Shown: piece after piece, positions 1 to 8,405 of the stretch
How positions within the stretch are numbered: the stretch's first letter is position 1
How the letters are laid out: each line of letters opens with the position of its first letter
NCBI GenBank assembly: GCA_016649475.1
Contig: JAENXP010000010.1
Span: 1 to 14,613, forward strand
Direction: 5' to 3'
Origin: Burkholderiales bacterium
GTDB taxonomy: Bacteria > Pseudomonadota > Gammaproteobacteria > Burkholderiales > SG8-39
Length of the DNA stretch: 14,613 nt
Program-made: the position numbers and the translations under genes
The notes under the pieces: model-generated
The model's input: only the letters and a program-made list of their open reading frames with translations
Databases searched by the model: none
Told to the model about the DNA's origin: nothing

Positions 1-1453
1 AGGCGACGATGCGTGTCCACCATTGCTGGTGCTCCGGCGCGTACAGCCCGGCGCAGCCCGGGGTGATGCGCGCATCGGCTGCGACGCAGACCATTTCCGT
101 GTACACCAGCCCGGCGCCCCCCAGGGCGCGCGCACCGTAGTGCACCAGGTGCCAGTCATTGGGCGTGCCCTGGTCGGCTGCGTACTGGCACATGGGCGAG
201 ACCACCACGCGGTTCGCGAGCCGCATGCCGCGCAGGGTGAACGGCGCGAACATCGGCGGCGGCGCGGCGAAATCCGCCCGCAACGCGATATGCTCGGTGT
301 TCGCGACTTCGCCCGCCCACCAGCGGTCGACTTCGGCGATGAAACCGGCGTCGCGCAGGCGCAGGTTCTCATAGGTGATCTGTTTGGAGCGGCTCATCAA
401 GGCGAAATTGAACTGCACCGGGTCCATGTGCCAGAAGCGGCGCACGTTTTCGAAGAACACCAGGCTGACATTGGCCGAATGCTGGATCCGCTCCGCCTCC
501 TCGCGCCGCGCGGCCTCGTACGCCGGCAGCGCGGTCCTTGGATTATCCGCGCGCTGCAGCAGCGCTGCGTGCAGCGCGATTGCGTCCTCCAGCGCCAGCT
601 TGGTGCCCGAGCCGATGGTGAAATGCGCGGTGTGCGCCGCGTCGCCCAGCAGCACGATATTTTCGTGATGCCAGGTGGCGCAGGAGATGGTGGGGAAATT
701 GCGCCAGTGCGAGCGGTTGGTGAGCACCTTGCCTGCGCCCCCCTCGGCCCCGCGCAGTTCCTCGGCGAACAGCCGCTCCACGTACGCCGCCGTCGCCTGC
801 TCGTCGTCGATGCCGAGGCCCGATTTGCGGAAGGCCTCGTCGGTGGTTTCGACCACCAGGGTGCTCTCGCCCTCGGCGTACATGTAGGCGTGCAGGTTCC
901 AGATGCCGCATTCGTTCTCACGAAAGCTGTAGGTGAAGCCGGGCAGGCGCAGCCGGGCGCCGAGCCAGACGAATTTATTGCTGCGCAGATCGACTTCCGG
1001 CCGGAAATGCTGCGCCAGGCTGGCGCGCACCTGGCTGTTGATGCCGTCCGCTGCCACGATCAGGTCGGCGTCCCCGTGCGCTTCTATCCCCCGATCTTCC
1101 GTCTGGTAGGCGATATTCACCCCCAAAGCGGCGGCGCGGCGCTGCAGGATCTGCAGCAGCGTCAGGCGCTTCACGCCGGAAAATCCATGGCCCGAGGACT
1201 TGAGCACCCGGCCGCGGTAATGGGTATAGATATCGTCCCAGTAGGCGAAACTCGCAGCGATGTCGCGGTACGAGGGTTCGTCGGCTGCGCGCAGGTTGTT
1301 GAGCGTTTCGTCCGAGAGCACGATGCCGAAGCCGAAGGTATCGTCGGCCCGGTTGCGCTCGGTCACCGTCACCTCGGCCTGGGGGAAGCTCTTTTTCACC
1401 AGCACCGAGAAATACAGCCCGGCCGGACCGCCGCCGATGATATCCACTTTCAT
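1..1453 (-). CDS. FAD monooxygenase / old-yellow-enzyme fusion (2-aminobenzoyl-CoA monooxygenase/reductase or salicylyl-CoA 5-hydroxylase type), 3' end beyond the window
   Basis: The frame is open without a stop from the ATG at 1453 to the window edge (484 residues visible; relatives are about 770-790). The start is preceded by GGGAGACAGG. Residues 1-~390 form a class A flavoprotein monooxygenase: FAD-binding GGGPAGLY at 7-14 and the second FAD motif GDAAHT at 270-275, followed by FTIGSGTKLALEDA. From about 401 a second domain starts, with the old-yellow-enzyme signature SPMCQYA (Met421-Cys422) and GGAGLVYTEM further on. Known proteins with this fusion hydroxylate CoA-activated aromatics: 2-aminobenzoyl-CoA monooxygenase/reductase, whose reductase half also dearomatises the ring, and salicylyl-CoA 5-hydroxylase. 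The exact substrate cannot be told here because the neighbouring catabolic genes would lie left of the window. It is a cytoplasmic enzyme of aromatic catabolism, probably the first gene of its transcript. Confidence 0.85.
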   Translation of the reverse strand, partial: MKVDIIGGGPAGLYFSVLVKKSFPQAEVTVTERNRADDTFGFGIVLSDETLNNLRAADEPSYRDIAASFAYWDDIYTHYRGRVLKSSGHGFSGVKRLTLLQILQRRAAALGVNIAYQTEDRGIEAHGDADLIVAADGINSQVRASLAQHFRPEVDLRSNKFVWLGARLRLPGFTYSFRENECGIWNLHAYMYAEGESTLVVETTDEAFRKSGLGIDDEQATAAYVERLFAEELRGAEGGAGKVLTNRSHWRNFPTISCATWHHENIVLLGDAAHTAHFTIGSGTKLALEDAIALHAALLQRADNPRTALPAYEAARREEAERIQHSANVSLVFFENVRRFWHMDPVQFNFALMSRSKQITYENLRLRDAGFIAEVDRWWAGEVANTEHIALRADFAAPPPMFAPFTLRGMRLANRVVVSPMCQYAADQGTPNDWHLVHYGARALGGAGLVYTEMVCVAADARITPGCAGLYAPEHQQWWTRIVA

Positions 1454-1526
1454 GACCTGTCTCCCGCGCATGGACCCGGATGATGGAAGATTGCGGCCTG
1501 CGCCACCGGCGAACCCGCGCCTTTTA

Positions 1527-1538
1527 TGATAATTGTCA
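1527..1538. promoter_or_regulatory. Operator-like palindrome upstream of the flavoenzyme gene
   Basis: TGATAATTGTCA is a 12-bp palindrome with five of six pairs matching. It is AT-rich in a GC-rich setting and lies 73 bases upstream of the minus-strand flavoenzyme start. Its size and symmetry suit a TetR- or MarR-type repressor half-site pair, which often govern CoA-dependent aromatic catabolism. No regulator gene is visible here, so this is inference. Confidence 0.3.
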
Positions 1539-1586
1539 ATATCGGCCTTGGATGTAGGCAGAGAATGAAACCTCGTTCAAAGTCAT
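1536..1586 (-). CDS. Possible 16-codon small ORF / leader peptide
   Basis: ATG at 1586 to TGA at 1536 encodes MTLNEVSFSAYIQGRY. It is preceded at 1600-1591 by GGAGGAGGAG, one of the most purine-rich ribosome-binding sites in the window, with 4-7 bases of spacing. It lies between tRNA-Leu and the flavoenzyme gene on the same strand. The ribosome-binding site and ATG sit in the loop of a 9-bp hairpin (1574-1610). There is no recognisable family and too little sequence to judge coding character, so it may be chance. Confidence 0.25.
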   Translation of the reverse strand: MTLNEVSFSAYIQGRY

Positions 1587-1610
1587 TTGTCTCCTCCTCC
1601 CCTTTGAACG
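1574..1610. repeat. 9-bp inverted repeat enclosing a ribosome-binding site
   Basis: CGTTCAAAG (1574-1582) and CTTTGAACG (1602-1610) are perfect complements with a 19-base loop. Read on the minus strand, the loop carries a GGAGGAGGAG stretch and the ATG of a tiny ORF. The stem could present or occlude that site in RNA. There is no T-tract, so it does not look like an intrinsic terminator. Confidence 0.5.
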
Positions 1611-1717
1611 CCTTGGCCCGGAACAGCAATGTACTGGGCCTTTTTCTTTGCTGTCGGCAGGTGCGCGCAACTAGCTGGGGTTCTGACTCAAGCGACCGCG
1701 ATTCATAGTCTCGATGC

Positions 1718-1804
1718 TGGTGCCGGGAGGGGGAATCGAACCCCCATGACCGCAAAGTCGCGGGATTTTGAGTCCCGTGCGTCTACCAATTCCGCCATCC
1801 CGGC
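1718..1804 (-). tRNA. tRNA-Leu (anticodon CAA)
   Basis: This 87-base gene includes an encoded 3' CCA. The acceptor arms GCCGGGA and TCCCGGC pair fully, with discriminator A. The D-loop region reads AATTGGTAGACGC. The anticodon stem CGGGA/TCCCG encloses the loop CTCAAAA, giving anticodon CAA, which reads UUG. A long variable arm (CGACTTTGCGGTCATG) marks a class II tRNA, as leucine requires. The T arm is GGGGG-TTCGATT-CCCCC. It is transcribed away from queA, with its promoter at 1864-1836. Confidence 0.97.
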
Positions 1805-1835
1805 CGCGCCCCGCGATTGAGCGCGAGGGAGGCGA

Positions 1836-1864
1836 ATTATGCTCTAATTGGCGCCTCGCCTCAA
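1836..1864 (-). promoter_or_regulatory. Sigma-70 promoter for tRNA-Leu
   Basis: On the minus strand TTGAGG (1864-1859) and CATAAT (1841-1836) are separated by exactly 17 bases, placing the transcript start about 25 bases before the mature tRNA. A GC-rich CGCCTCC follows the -10, like the discriminator of stringently controlled stable-RNA promoters. The -10 overlaps the opposed queA -10. Confidence 0.6.
1840..1848 (+). promoter_or_regulatory. Extended -10 promoter for queA-tgt
   Basis: TGCTCTAAT matches an extended -10 (TGn plus five of six of TATAAT). It lies 32 bases before the queA ATG and no -35 stands at the usual distance. It shares bases with the tRNA-Leu -10 on the other strand: AATTA-TGCTC-TAATT (1835-1849) is a symmetrical element facing both ways. 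Confidence 0.45.
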
Positions 1865-1880
1865 CCGAGACGGCCCCGTA

Positions 1881-4030
<2,150 letters not shown>

Positions 4031-4147
4031 AACCTTTAACAAAAGTCATATTGTCACGGCCTGACTCACGAGAGTACCAGGGGAGTTACCCCCCCCCGCT
4101 TTGTCGCAGACTTCTGGAGCTCATTTCAACATTGCCCGTCCTTCCGG

Positions 4148-4211
4148 GGCCGAAGGCCAGGGAATCTGCTTTTTTCCAGATTCAAAAGCAGATTCCTTGC
4201 TCCGCTCGGAG
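4148..4211. repeat. REP-like cluster of three hairpins between tgt and yajC
   Basis: Three adjacent hairpins occur. GGCC-GAA-GGCC lies at 4148-4158. GGAATCTGCTTTT (4161-4173) pairs with AAAAGCAGATTCC (4184-4196) across a 10-base loop. CTCCG-CT-CGGAG lies at 4200-4211. The first copy of GAATCTG (4162-4168) can pair with either of two CAGATTC copies (4177-4183 or 4189-4195), so alternative folds exist. From memory, the reverse-strand text CTCCGAGCGGAGCAAGGAATC resembles dispersed non-coding repeats seen in many environmental bacteria. It could also end queA-tgt transcripts. The 9-C run at 4089-4097 upstream is unexplained. Confidence 0.55.
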
Positions 4212-4265
4212 TGACAAATCCGGGCGCCGCAATTCTAAAATGCACTCTTAGAGGCGTCCCAATGC

Positions 4266-4274
4266 TGTTATAAT
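4266..4274 (+). promoter_or_regulatory. Extended -10 promoter for yajC-secD-secF
   Basis: TGTTATAAT combines the TGn extension with a perfect TATAAT, 32 bases before the proposed GTG start of yajC. The region 16-18 bases further upstream has no good TTGACA, as is usual for extended -10 promoters. A transcript would start near 4281. Confidence 0.65.
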
Positions 4275-4306
4275 TCAACGTTGTTTCGACTCTAATGGAG
4301 ATACCC

Positions 4307-4645
4307 GTGCTGATATCTTTAGCGCACGCCCAAGCCGCTTCCGGCGGAGGCGGCTTCCTGGGTGGCGAGGGGATCATGGGCCTGCTGCCCATCATCCTCA
4401 TGTTCGGGCTGCTGTACTTCCTGATGATCCGCCCGCAAATGAAGCGCGCCAAGGAACTTAAGGCCATGACCGATGCGCTGCAAAAAGGCGATGAGGTCAT
4501 CACCGCCGCCGGCCTGGTGGGCAAGATCACCAAAGTGGGCGAGGTCTACATCAGCCTGGAAATCGCGCCCGGCACAGAAATACAGATGCAGAAAGGGTCG
4601 GTGCAGACCCTGCTGCCCAAAGGCGCGATCAAAGCGATGTCCTGA
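4307..4645 (+). CDS. yajC: Sec translocon accessory subunit YajC
   Basis: A 112-residue single-span inner-membrane protein that associates with SecD-SecF and the SecYEG channel. I place the start at GTG 4307: GGAG (4297-4300) lies six bases before it and it gives the usual short N-terminus MLISLAHAQA. The in-frame ATG at 4295 overlaps that ribosome-binding site and would add MEIP. The membrane span is about residues 23-42 (LLPIILMFGLLYFLMIRPQ), followed by a basic RPQMKRAKE stretch. The cytoplasmic domain carries the family's KGDEVITAAGLVGKITKV and ends LPKGAIKAM, as in E. coli (110 residues). It is the first gene of yajC-secD-secF. Confidence 0.95.
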   Translation: MLISLAHAQAASGGGGFLGGEGIMGLLPIILMFGLLYFLMIRPQMKRAKELKAMTDALQKGDEVITAAGLVGKITKVGEVYISLEIAPGTEIQMQKGSVQTLLPKGAIKAMS

Positions 4646-4719
4646 AACGCGACGTCTGAAGCGCTATAGCGCGCTTAGCCCTCGTCCTCAACGCTTCACC
4701 CTCGACTGGTTACCCCACA

Positions 4720-6582
4720 ATGAACCGCTATCCCGTTTGGACCTACGTCATCGTCGCCTGCGCGCTGGTGCTGGGGTTCACCTATACCCTGCCGAACTTT
4801 TTCGGTGAATCGCCGGCGGTGCAGGTCTCCAGCGTCAAAGTCACGGTAAAAGTCGACTCGGCGCTGCTTGCGCGTGTGGAAGACGCACTGAAAGCGGCCA
4901 ACATCGCCAACCAGGGCACCTTTCTTGACCCCAACAGCGTCAAGGTGCGCTTCGCCGACACCGACACGCAACTGAAGGCCAAGGACGTGCTCAGCCAGAG
5001 CCTCAACCCCGACCGCGACAACCCCTCCTTCGTCGTCGCCCTCAACCTGCTTTCTTCTTCGCCCAACTGGCTGACCGCCATTCATGCCCTGCCCATGTAC
5101 CTCGGGCTGGACCTGCGCGGCGGCGTGCACTTCATGTTGCAGGTAGACATGAAAGCCGCCGTGACCAAGCGGCTGGAGAACCTGAGCGGGGATATACGCA
5201 CTCAGCTTCGCGACAAGAACCTGCGCCATTCCGGCATCAACCGCGAAGGCAACGTCATCGTGATCAAGTTTCGCGACGCCGACACGCGCGCCAAGGCACG
5301 CGAGGTGCTTGCGGACAGCCAGGCCGACCTGCTGTTCTCCGACCAGGATCTCGGCAGCAGCGAATTCCGCCTGACCGGCACGATCAAGCCCGAAGCGATC
5401 AAGCGCACGCAGGAATCGGCGCTGAAGCAGAATATCACCACGCTGCAAAACCGCATCAATGAACTGGGCGTGTCCGAGCCGATTATCCAGCAGCAGGGTG
5501 CCGACCGCGTCGTGGTGCAGTTGCCGGGCGTGCAGGACACGGCCAAGGCGAAGGAAATTCTGGGCCGCACCGCGACCCTGGAAATCCGCATGGTGGACGA
5601 GTCAAACAGCAATCCGGCGACGCTCCTCGCCGCGCAGCAGGGCCAGGTTCCGTTCGGCACCGAGCTCTATACCGAACGCGGCGGCTCGCCCTTGCTGGTG
5701 AAAAAGCAGGTGGTCCTGACCGGCGACCGGCTCACCGACGCCCAGCCCGGCTTCGACAGCCAAACCCGCGAGCCTTCGGTCAACATGACCCTGGACGGCC
5801 CGGGCGCGCGCATATTCAAGGACATAACGCGCGACAACGTGGGCAAGCGCATGGCCATCCTGCTGATCGAAAAAGGCAAGGGCGAAGTCATCACCGCACC
5901 GGTGATCCGCAGCGAAATCGGCGGCGGACGCGTGCAGATCAGCGGGCGCATGAGCACCAGCGAGGCGACCGACCTGGCGCTGCTGCTGCGTGCCGGCTCG
6001 CTCGCCGCGCCTATGGAAATCATCGAGGAGCGCACCATCGGCCCCAGCCTGGGCGCCGACAACATCAGGAAGGGCTTCCAATCCACGCTATGGGGTTTCG
6101 TCGCGATCGCAGTGTTCATGAGCATGTATTACGTCGTGTTCGGGCTCATTTCGGTGCTGGCGCTCTCATCCAACCTGCTGCTGCTGGTGGCCCTCCTGTC
6201 ACTGCTGCAGGCGACGCTGACACTGCCCGGCATCGCTGCAATCGCGCTCACCCTGGGCATGGCCATCGACGCCAACGTCCTGATCAACGAGCGCATACGC
6301 GAAGAAATGCGCAACGGGGCCACGCCGCAGGCGGCGATCCACGCAGGCTACGAACGCGCATTCGGCACCATTCTGGACTCCAACGTAACCACTCTTATTG
6401 CCGGTCTTGCGCTGCTGATCTTCGGCTCCGGTCCGATTCGCGGATTCGCCGTGGTGCATGTGCTGGGCATCCTCACTTCGCTGTTCAGCTCGGTGGTGAT
6501 CTCGCGCGCAGTCGTCAATCTGAGCTATGGCTCCCGCCGCAGGCTGGACAAGCTGGCGATCGGGAATACGTCGTGGAAATAA
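4720..6582 (+). CDS. secD: Protein translocase subunit SecD
   Basis: A 620-residue protein (E. coli 615). With SecF it uses the proton gradient to pull and release proteins on the periplasmic side of the SecYEG channel. An N-terminal membrane span (about 7-26) is followed by a large periplasmic P1 region to about 450 and then five spans (about 456-475, 477-495, 498-518, 552-570, 578-600). Conserved motifs are LGLDLRGGVHF (128-138), NRINELGVSEPIIQQQG (244-260), ALLLRAGSLAAP (420-431), and AIDANVLINERIREE (515-529), whose Asp517 corresponds to the acidic residue needed for proton coupling in E. coli, then FGTILDSNVTT. It lies 74 bases after yajC, with no clear ribosome-binding site before the ATG. 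It is separated from secF by an unusually long 104-base spacer. Confidence 0.98.
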   Translation: MNRYPVWTYVIVACALVLGFTYTLPNFFGESPAVQVSSVKVTVKVDSALLARVEDALKAANIANQGTFLDPNSVKVRFADTDTQLKAKDVLSQSLNPDRDNPSFVVALNLLSSSPNWLTAIHALPMYLGLDLRGGVHFMLQVDMKAAVTKRLENLSGDIRTQLRDKNLRHSGINREGNVIVIKFRDADTRAKAREVLADSQADLLFSDQDLGSSEFRLTGTIKPEAIKRTQESALKQNITTLQNRINELGVSEPIIQQQGADRVVVQLPGVQDTAKAKEILGRTATLEIRMVDESNSNPATLLAAQQGQVPFGTELYTERGGSPLLVKKQVVLTGDRLTDAQPGFDSQTREPSVNMTLDGPGARIFKDITRDNVGKRMAILLIEKGKGEVITAPVIRSEIGGGRVQISGRMSTSEATDLALLLRAGSLAAPMEIIEERTIGPSLGADNIRKGFQSTLWGFVAIAVFMSMYYVVFGLISVLALSSNLLLLVALLSLLQATLTLPGIAAIALTLGMAIDANVLINERIREEMRNGATPQAAIHAGYERAFGTILDSNVTTLIAGLALLIFGSGPIRGFAVVHVLGILTSLFSSVVISRAVVNLSYGSRRRLDKLAIGNTSWK

Positions 6583-6596
6583 GAGGCCATTACAAA

Positions 6597-6677
6597 ATGA
6601 GGGGACACGCATCCCTGTGCCTCCATGAAACCAGGGGCCTTTTCGGCCATTCTGAAATTGTCCCCAAGTACAACTGA
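6597..6677 (+). CDS. Possible 26-codon ORF in the secD-secF spacer
   Basis: ATG 6597 to TGA 6675-6677 spans nearly the whole secD-secF gap and stops nine bases before the secF ATG. AAGAGG lies ten bases before its start, a loose ribosome-binding site. The peptide (starts MRGHASLCLHE) has no recognisable family and its codon choice is not strikingly like the neighbours. It could couple ribosomes from secD to secF, or be a chance frame inside a structured insertion. Confidence 0.2.
   Translation: MRGHASLCLHETRGLFGHSEIVPKYN
6601..6665. repeat. Structured spacer element with GGGGACA/TGTCCCC ends
   Basis: Seven-base inverted ends GGGGACA (6601-6607) and TGTCCCC (6659-6665) enclose two nested stems: CCCTG (6613-6617)/CAGGG (6632-6636), and GGCC (6636-6639)/GGCC (6645-6648). 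The element fills most of a spacer that is normally only a few bases long in this operon. GGGGACA...TGTCCCC ends are familiar from REP-like repeats linked to IS200-like (RAYT) transposases in proteobacteria. That relation is recalled, not tested. Confidence 0.45.
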
Positions 6678-6686
6678 GCGCTAGCC

Positions 6687-7619
6687 ATGGAATTCTTCAA
6701 GATCCGCAAAGACATCCCCTTCATGCGCTATGCGCTGGTGTTCAACGTCATTTCGTTGATCACCTTCCTGCTGGCGGTGTTCTTCCTTGCTACCAACGGG
6801 CTGCATTACTCGATCGAATTCACCGGCGGGACGGTGATCGAGGTCGCCTACGACCATTCTGCCGATACCCAGAAGGTCCGCGGCACGCTGGAGAAAGCCG
6901 GCTACACCGACACCTCGGTGCAGAACTTCGGCTCCTCGCGCGACGTGCTGATCCGCATGCCGCTCAAGGAAGGCCAGTCGAGCGCCGACCTGTCGAAAAA
7001 GGTCATGGATACCCTCGCGGCCGAGGACAAGAGCGTGCAACTGCGCCGCGTCGAATTCGTCGGTCCGCAGGTCGGGCGAGAACTGGCGGAAAACGGCGCC
7101 CTCGCGCTGGTCGTCGTCTGCCTCGGCATCATGGCCTATCTTGCGCTCAGATTCGAGTGGCGCTTCTCCGTGGCTGCGATCGTCGCCAACCTGCACGACG
7201 TCGTTATCATTCTCGGCTGCTTCGCGCTGTTCCAGTGGGAATTTTCCCTGCCGGTGCTGGCGGCCGTGCTGGCGGTGCTGGGCTACTCGGTGAACGAGTC
7301 GGTGGTAATCGCCGACCGGGTGCGCGAGAACTTCCGCAAAATGCGCAAAGCCTCGGTCACTCAGATCATCGACAACGCCATCACCAGCACCATTTCGCGC
7401 ACCATCATCACCCATGGCAGCACTCAGGTCATGGTGTTGTCCATGCTGATTTTCGGGGGCGCCGCGCTGCACAACTTCGCGCTGGCGCTGACCATCGGCA
7501 TCCTGTTCGGCATTTATTCCTCGGTGCTGGTCATGGCGCCGATCGTGAAGTGGCTGGGCGTATCGCGCGAACAGTTCATTCGTGCGCCGAAGAAAGACAA
7601 GCAGGAAGCGGTCGTATAA
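6687..7619 (+). CDS. secF: Protein translocase subunit SecF
   Basis: A 310-residue inner-membrane partner of SecD. The N-terminus (MEFFKIRKDIPFM) leads into span 1 (about 15-35). The periplasmic domain contains the signature SIEFTGGTVIEV (42-53), and RRVEFVGPQVGREL (120-133) opens the second half. Spans 2-6 follow from about 137 to 290, with LGYSVNESVVIADRVREN (198-215), whose Asp210 matches a residue important for function in E. coli SecF. ISRTIITHGSTQ lies in the conserved loop. Length is slightly below E. coli (323). No strong ribosome-binding site precedes the ATG; the preceding spacer holds a hairpin element. The next gene lies 43 bases downstream on the same strand and may share the transcript. 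Confidence 0.98.
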   Translation: MEFFKIRKDIPFMRYALVFNVISLITFLLAVFFLATNGLHYSIEFTGGTVIEVAYDHSADTQKVRGTLEKAGYTDTSVQNFGSSRDVLIRMPLKEGQSSADLSKKVMDTLAAEDKSVQLRRVEFVGPQVGRELAENGALALVVVCLGIMAYLALRFEWRFSVAAIVANLHDVVIILGCFALFQWEFSLPVLAAVLAVLGYSVNESVVIADRVRENFRKMRKASVTQIIDNAITSTISRTIITHGSTQVMVLSMLIFGGAALHNFALALTIGILFGIYSSVLVMAPIVKWLGVSREQFIRAPKKDKQEAVV

Positions 7620-7662
7620 ACAGCGCGGCCGGTCGACGCCGCTCCTATCTTCGGGAGGCCGG

Positions 7663-8325
7663 ATGAACAAAATACTGGTATGGGACCTGCCGCTGCGGCT
7701 GTTTCACTGGCTGCTGGTGGCGCTGGTCGTCGTATCCGTCATCAGCGCCAATATCGGCGGCAATGCCATGCAGATCCACCTGCTCAGCGGCTACACCGTA
7801 CTCGCCTTGCTGCTGTTCCGCATCTTGTGGGGTTTTTTCGGCAGCACGCACGCGCGCTTCGCTTCCTTCGTTCGCAGCCCCGTCTCCGCGTTCGCCTACC
7901 TGAGATCACTGCGCCGCGGCGAAGCGAGCCAGCACCTCGGCCACAATCCTGCCGGCGCCTGGTCGGTGATCGTGATGCTGACAGTATTGCTGGTCCAGGC
8001 CAGCACCGGTCTGTTCGCCAATGACGACATCGCGACCGAGGGCCCGCTGGCAAAACTGCTGAGCAAGGACCTGAGCGACCGCATCACCGGCATCCATCAC
8101 CTGAACATCAAGCTGCTGTACGCGCTGATCGCCCTGCACCTGTCAGCAGTGGCGTTTTACGTATTGGGCAAACATGAGAATCTGGTGAAACCGATGATCA
8201 CCGGTTTCAAAAGCGTCGCAAACGGCGGCGGCGGGGGCGCGCAGCGTCCCGCGCGAATCTGGCTGGCGGCGGTACTGCTGGCAATTTGCGCAGGAGCGGT
8301 CTACCTGCTGGTCAAGTTCAGCTAA
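7663..8325 (+). CDS. Cytochrome b561-family (COG3658-like) diheme membrane protein
   Basis: A 220-residue protein with four spans of the b561/Ni-Fe-hydrogenase b-subunit fold plus a C-terminal span (about 11-31, 39-58, 99-117, 148-168, 199-217). Likely haem ligands are His15 (LPLRLFHWLL), His39 (QIHLLSGY), His145 or 146 (GIHHLNIK) and His159 (LIALHLSA). GHNPAGAW at 93-100 is typical of the family. Such proteins pass electrons between the quinone pool and periplasmic cytochromes. The frame runs upstream to 7582, but ATG 7663, preceded by GGGAGG (7653-7658), gives the family's N-terminus. It is convergent with a cytochrome c' gene, a partner often found beside it, which suggests electron exchange between the two. 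The link to the Sec operon upstream looks positional only. Confidence 0.85.
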   Translation: MNKILVWDLPLRLFHWLLVALVVVSVISANIGGNAMQIHLLSGYTVLALLLFRILWGFFGSTHARFASFVRSPVSAFAYLRSLRRGEASQHLGHNPAGAWSVIVMLTVLLVQASTGLFANDDIATEGPLAKLLSKDLSDRITGIHHLNIKLLYALIALHLSAVAFYVLGKHENLVKPMITGFKSVANGGGGGAQRPARIWLAAVLLAICAGAVYLLVKFS

Positions 8326-8361
8326 GCTTGTTTTTCCCGCGGCCCGGGTTTCGCAGGGCGT

Positions 8362-8388
8362 AAAAAAAGCCGGGGCACGCCCCGGCTT
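8362..8388 (-). terminator. Intrinsic terminator of the cytochrome c' gene
   Basis: AAGCCGGGG (8367-8375) and CCCCGGCTT (8380-8388) form a perfect 9-bp stem with a four-base loop. On the minus strand the stem is followed directly by seven T (8368-8362). It lies 18 bases after the cytochrome c' stop. On the plus strand the tail is only TTCCTCT, so it would stop cytochrome b transcripts less well. Confidence 0.9.
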
Positions 8389-8405
8389 CCTCTACTAATA
8401 CAAGA

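Larger units (their letters stand above)
1454..1717. other. Intergenic region between tRNA-Leu and the flavoenzyme gene
   Basis: No conventional gene is seen. It holds a 9-bp inverted repeat (1574/1610), a possible 16-codon minus-strand ORF (1536-1586) and an operator-like palindrome (1527-1538). A plus-strand stem GGCCC (1615-1619)/GGGCC (1636-1640) is followed by TTTTTCTTT and looks like a weak terminator. It competes with an overlapping stem ACAGCAA (1623-1629)/TTGCTGT (1648-1654). On the minus strand a TTGACA occurs at 1540-1535, but no matching -10 stands 16-18 bases downstream. Confidence 0.5.

Noticed and set aside
23..1483. Long plus-strand ORF of 486 codons
   Set aside because: It is antisense to the flavoenzyme, whose minus-strand frame is open to the edge and contains all expected flavoprotein motifs. 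Long antisense frames are common in GC-rich DNA.
4051..4251. 66-codon ORF between tgt and yajC
   Set aside because: It is built from the REP-like hairpins and the poly-C run, with no ribosome-binding site and no familiar motif.
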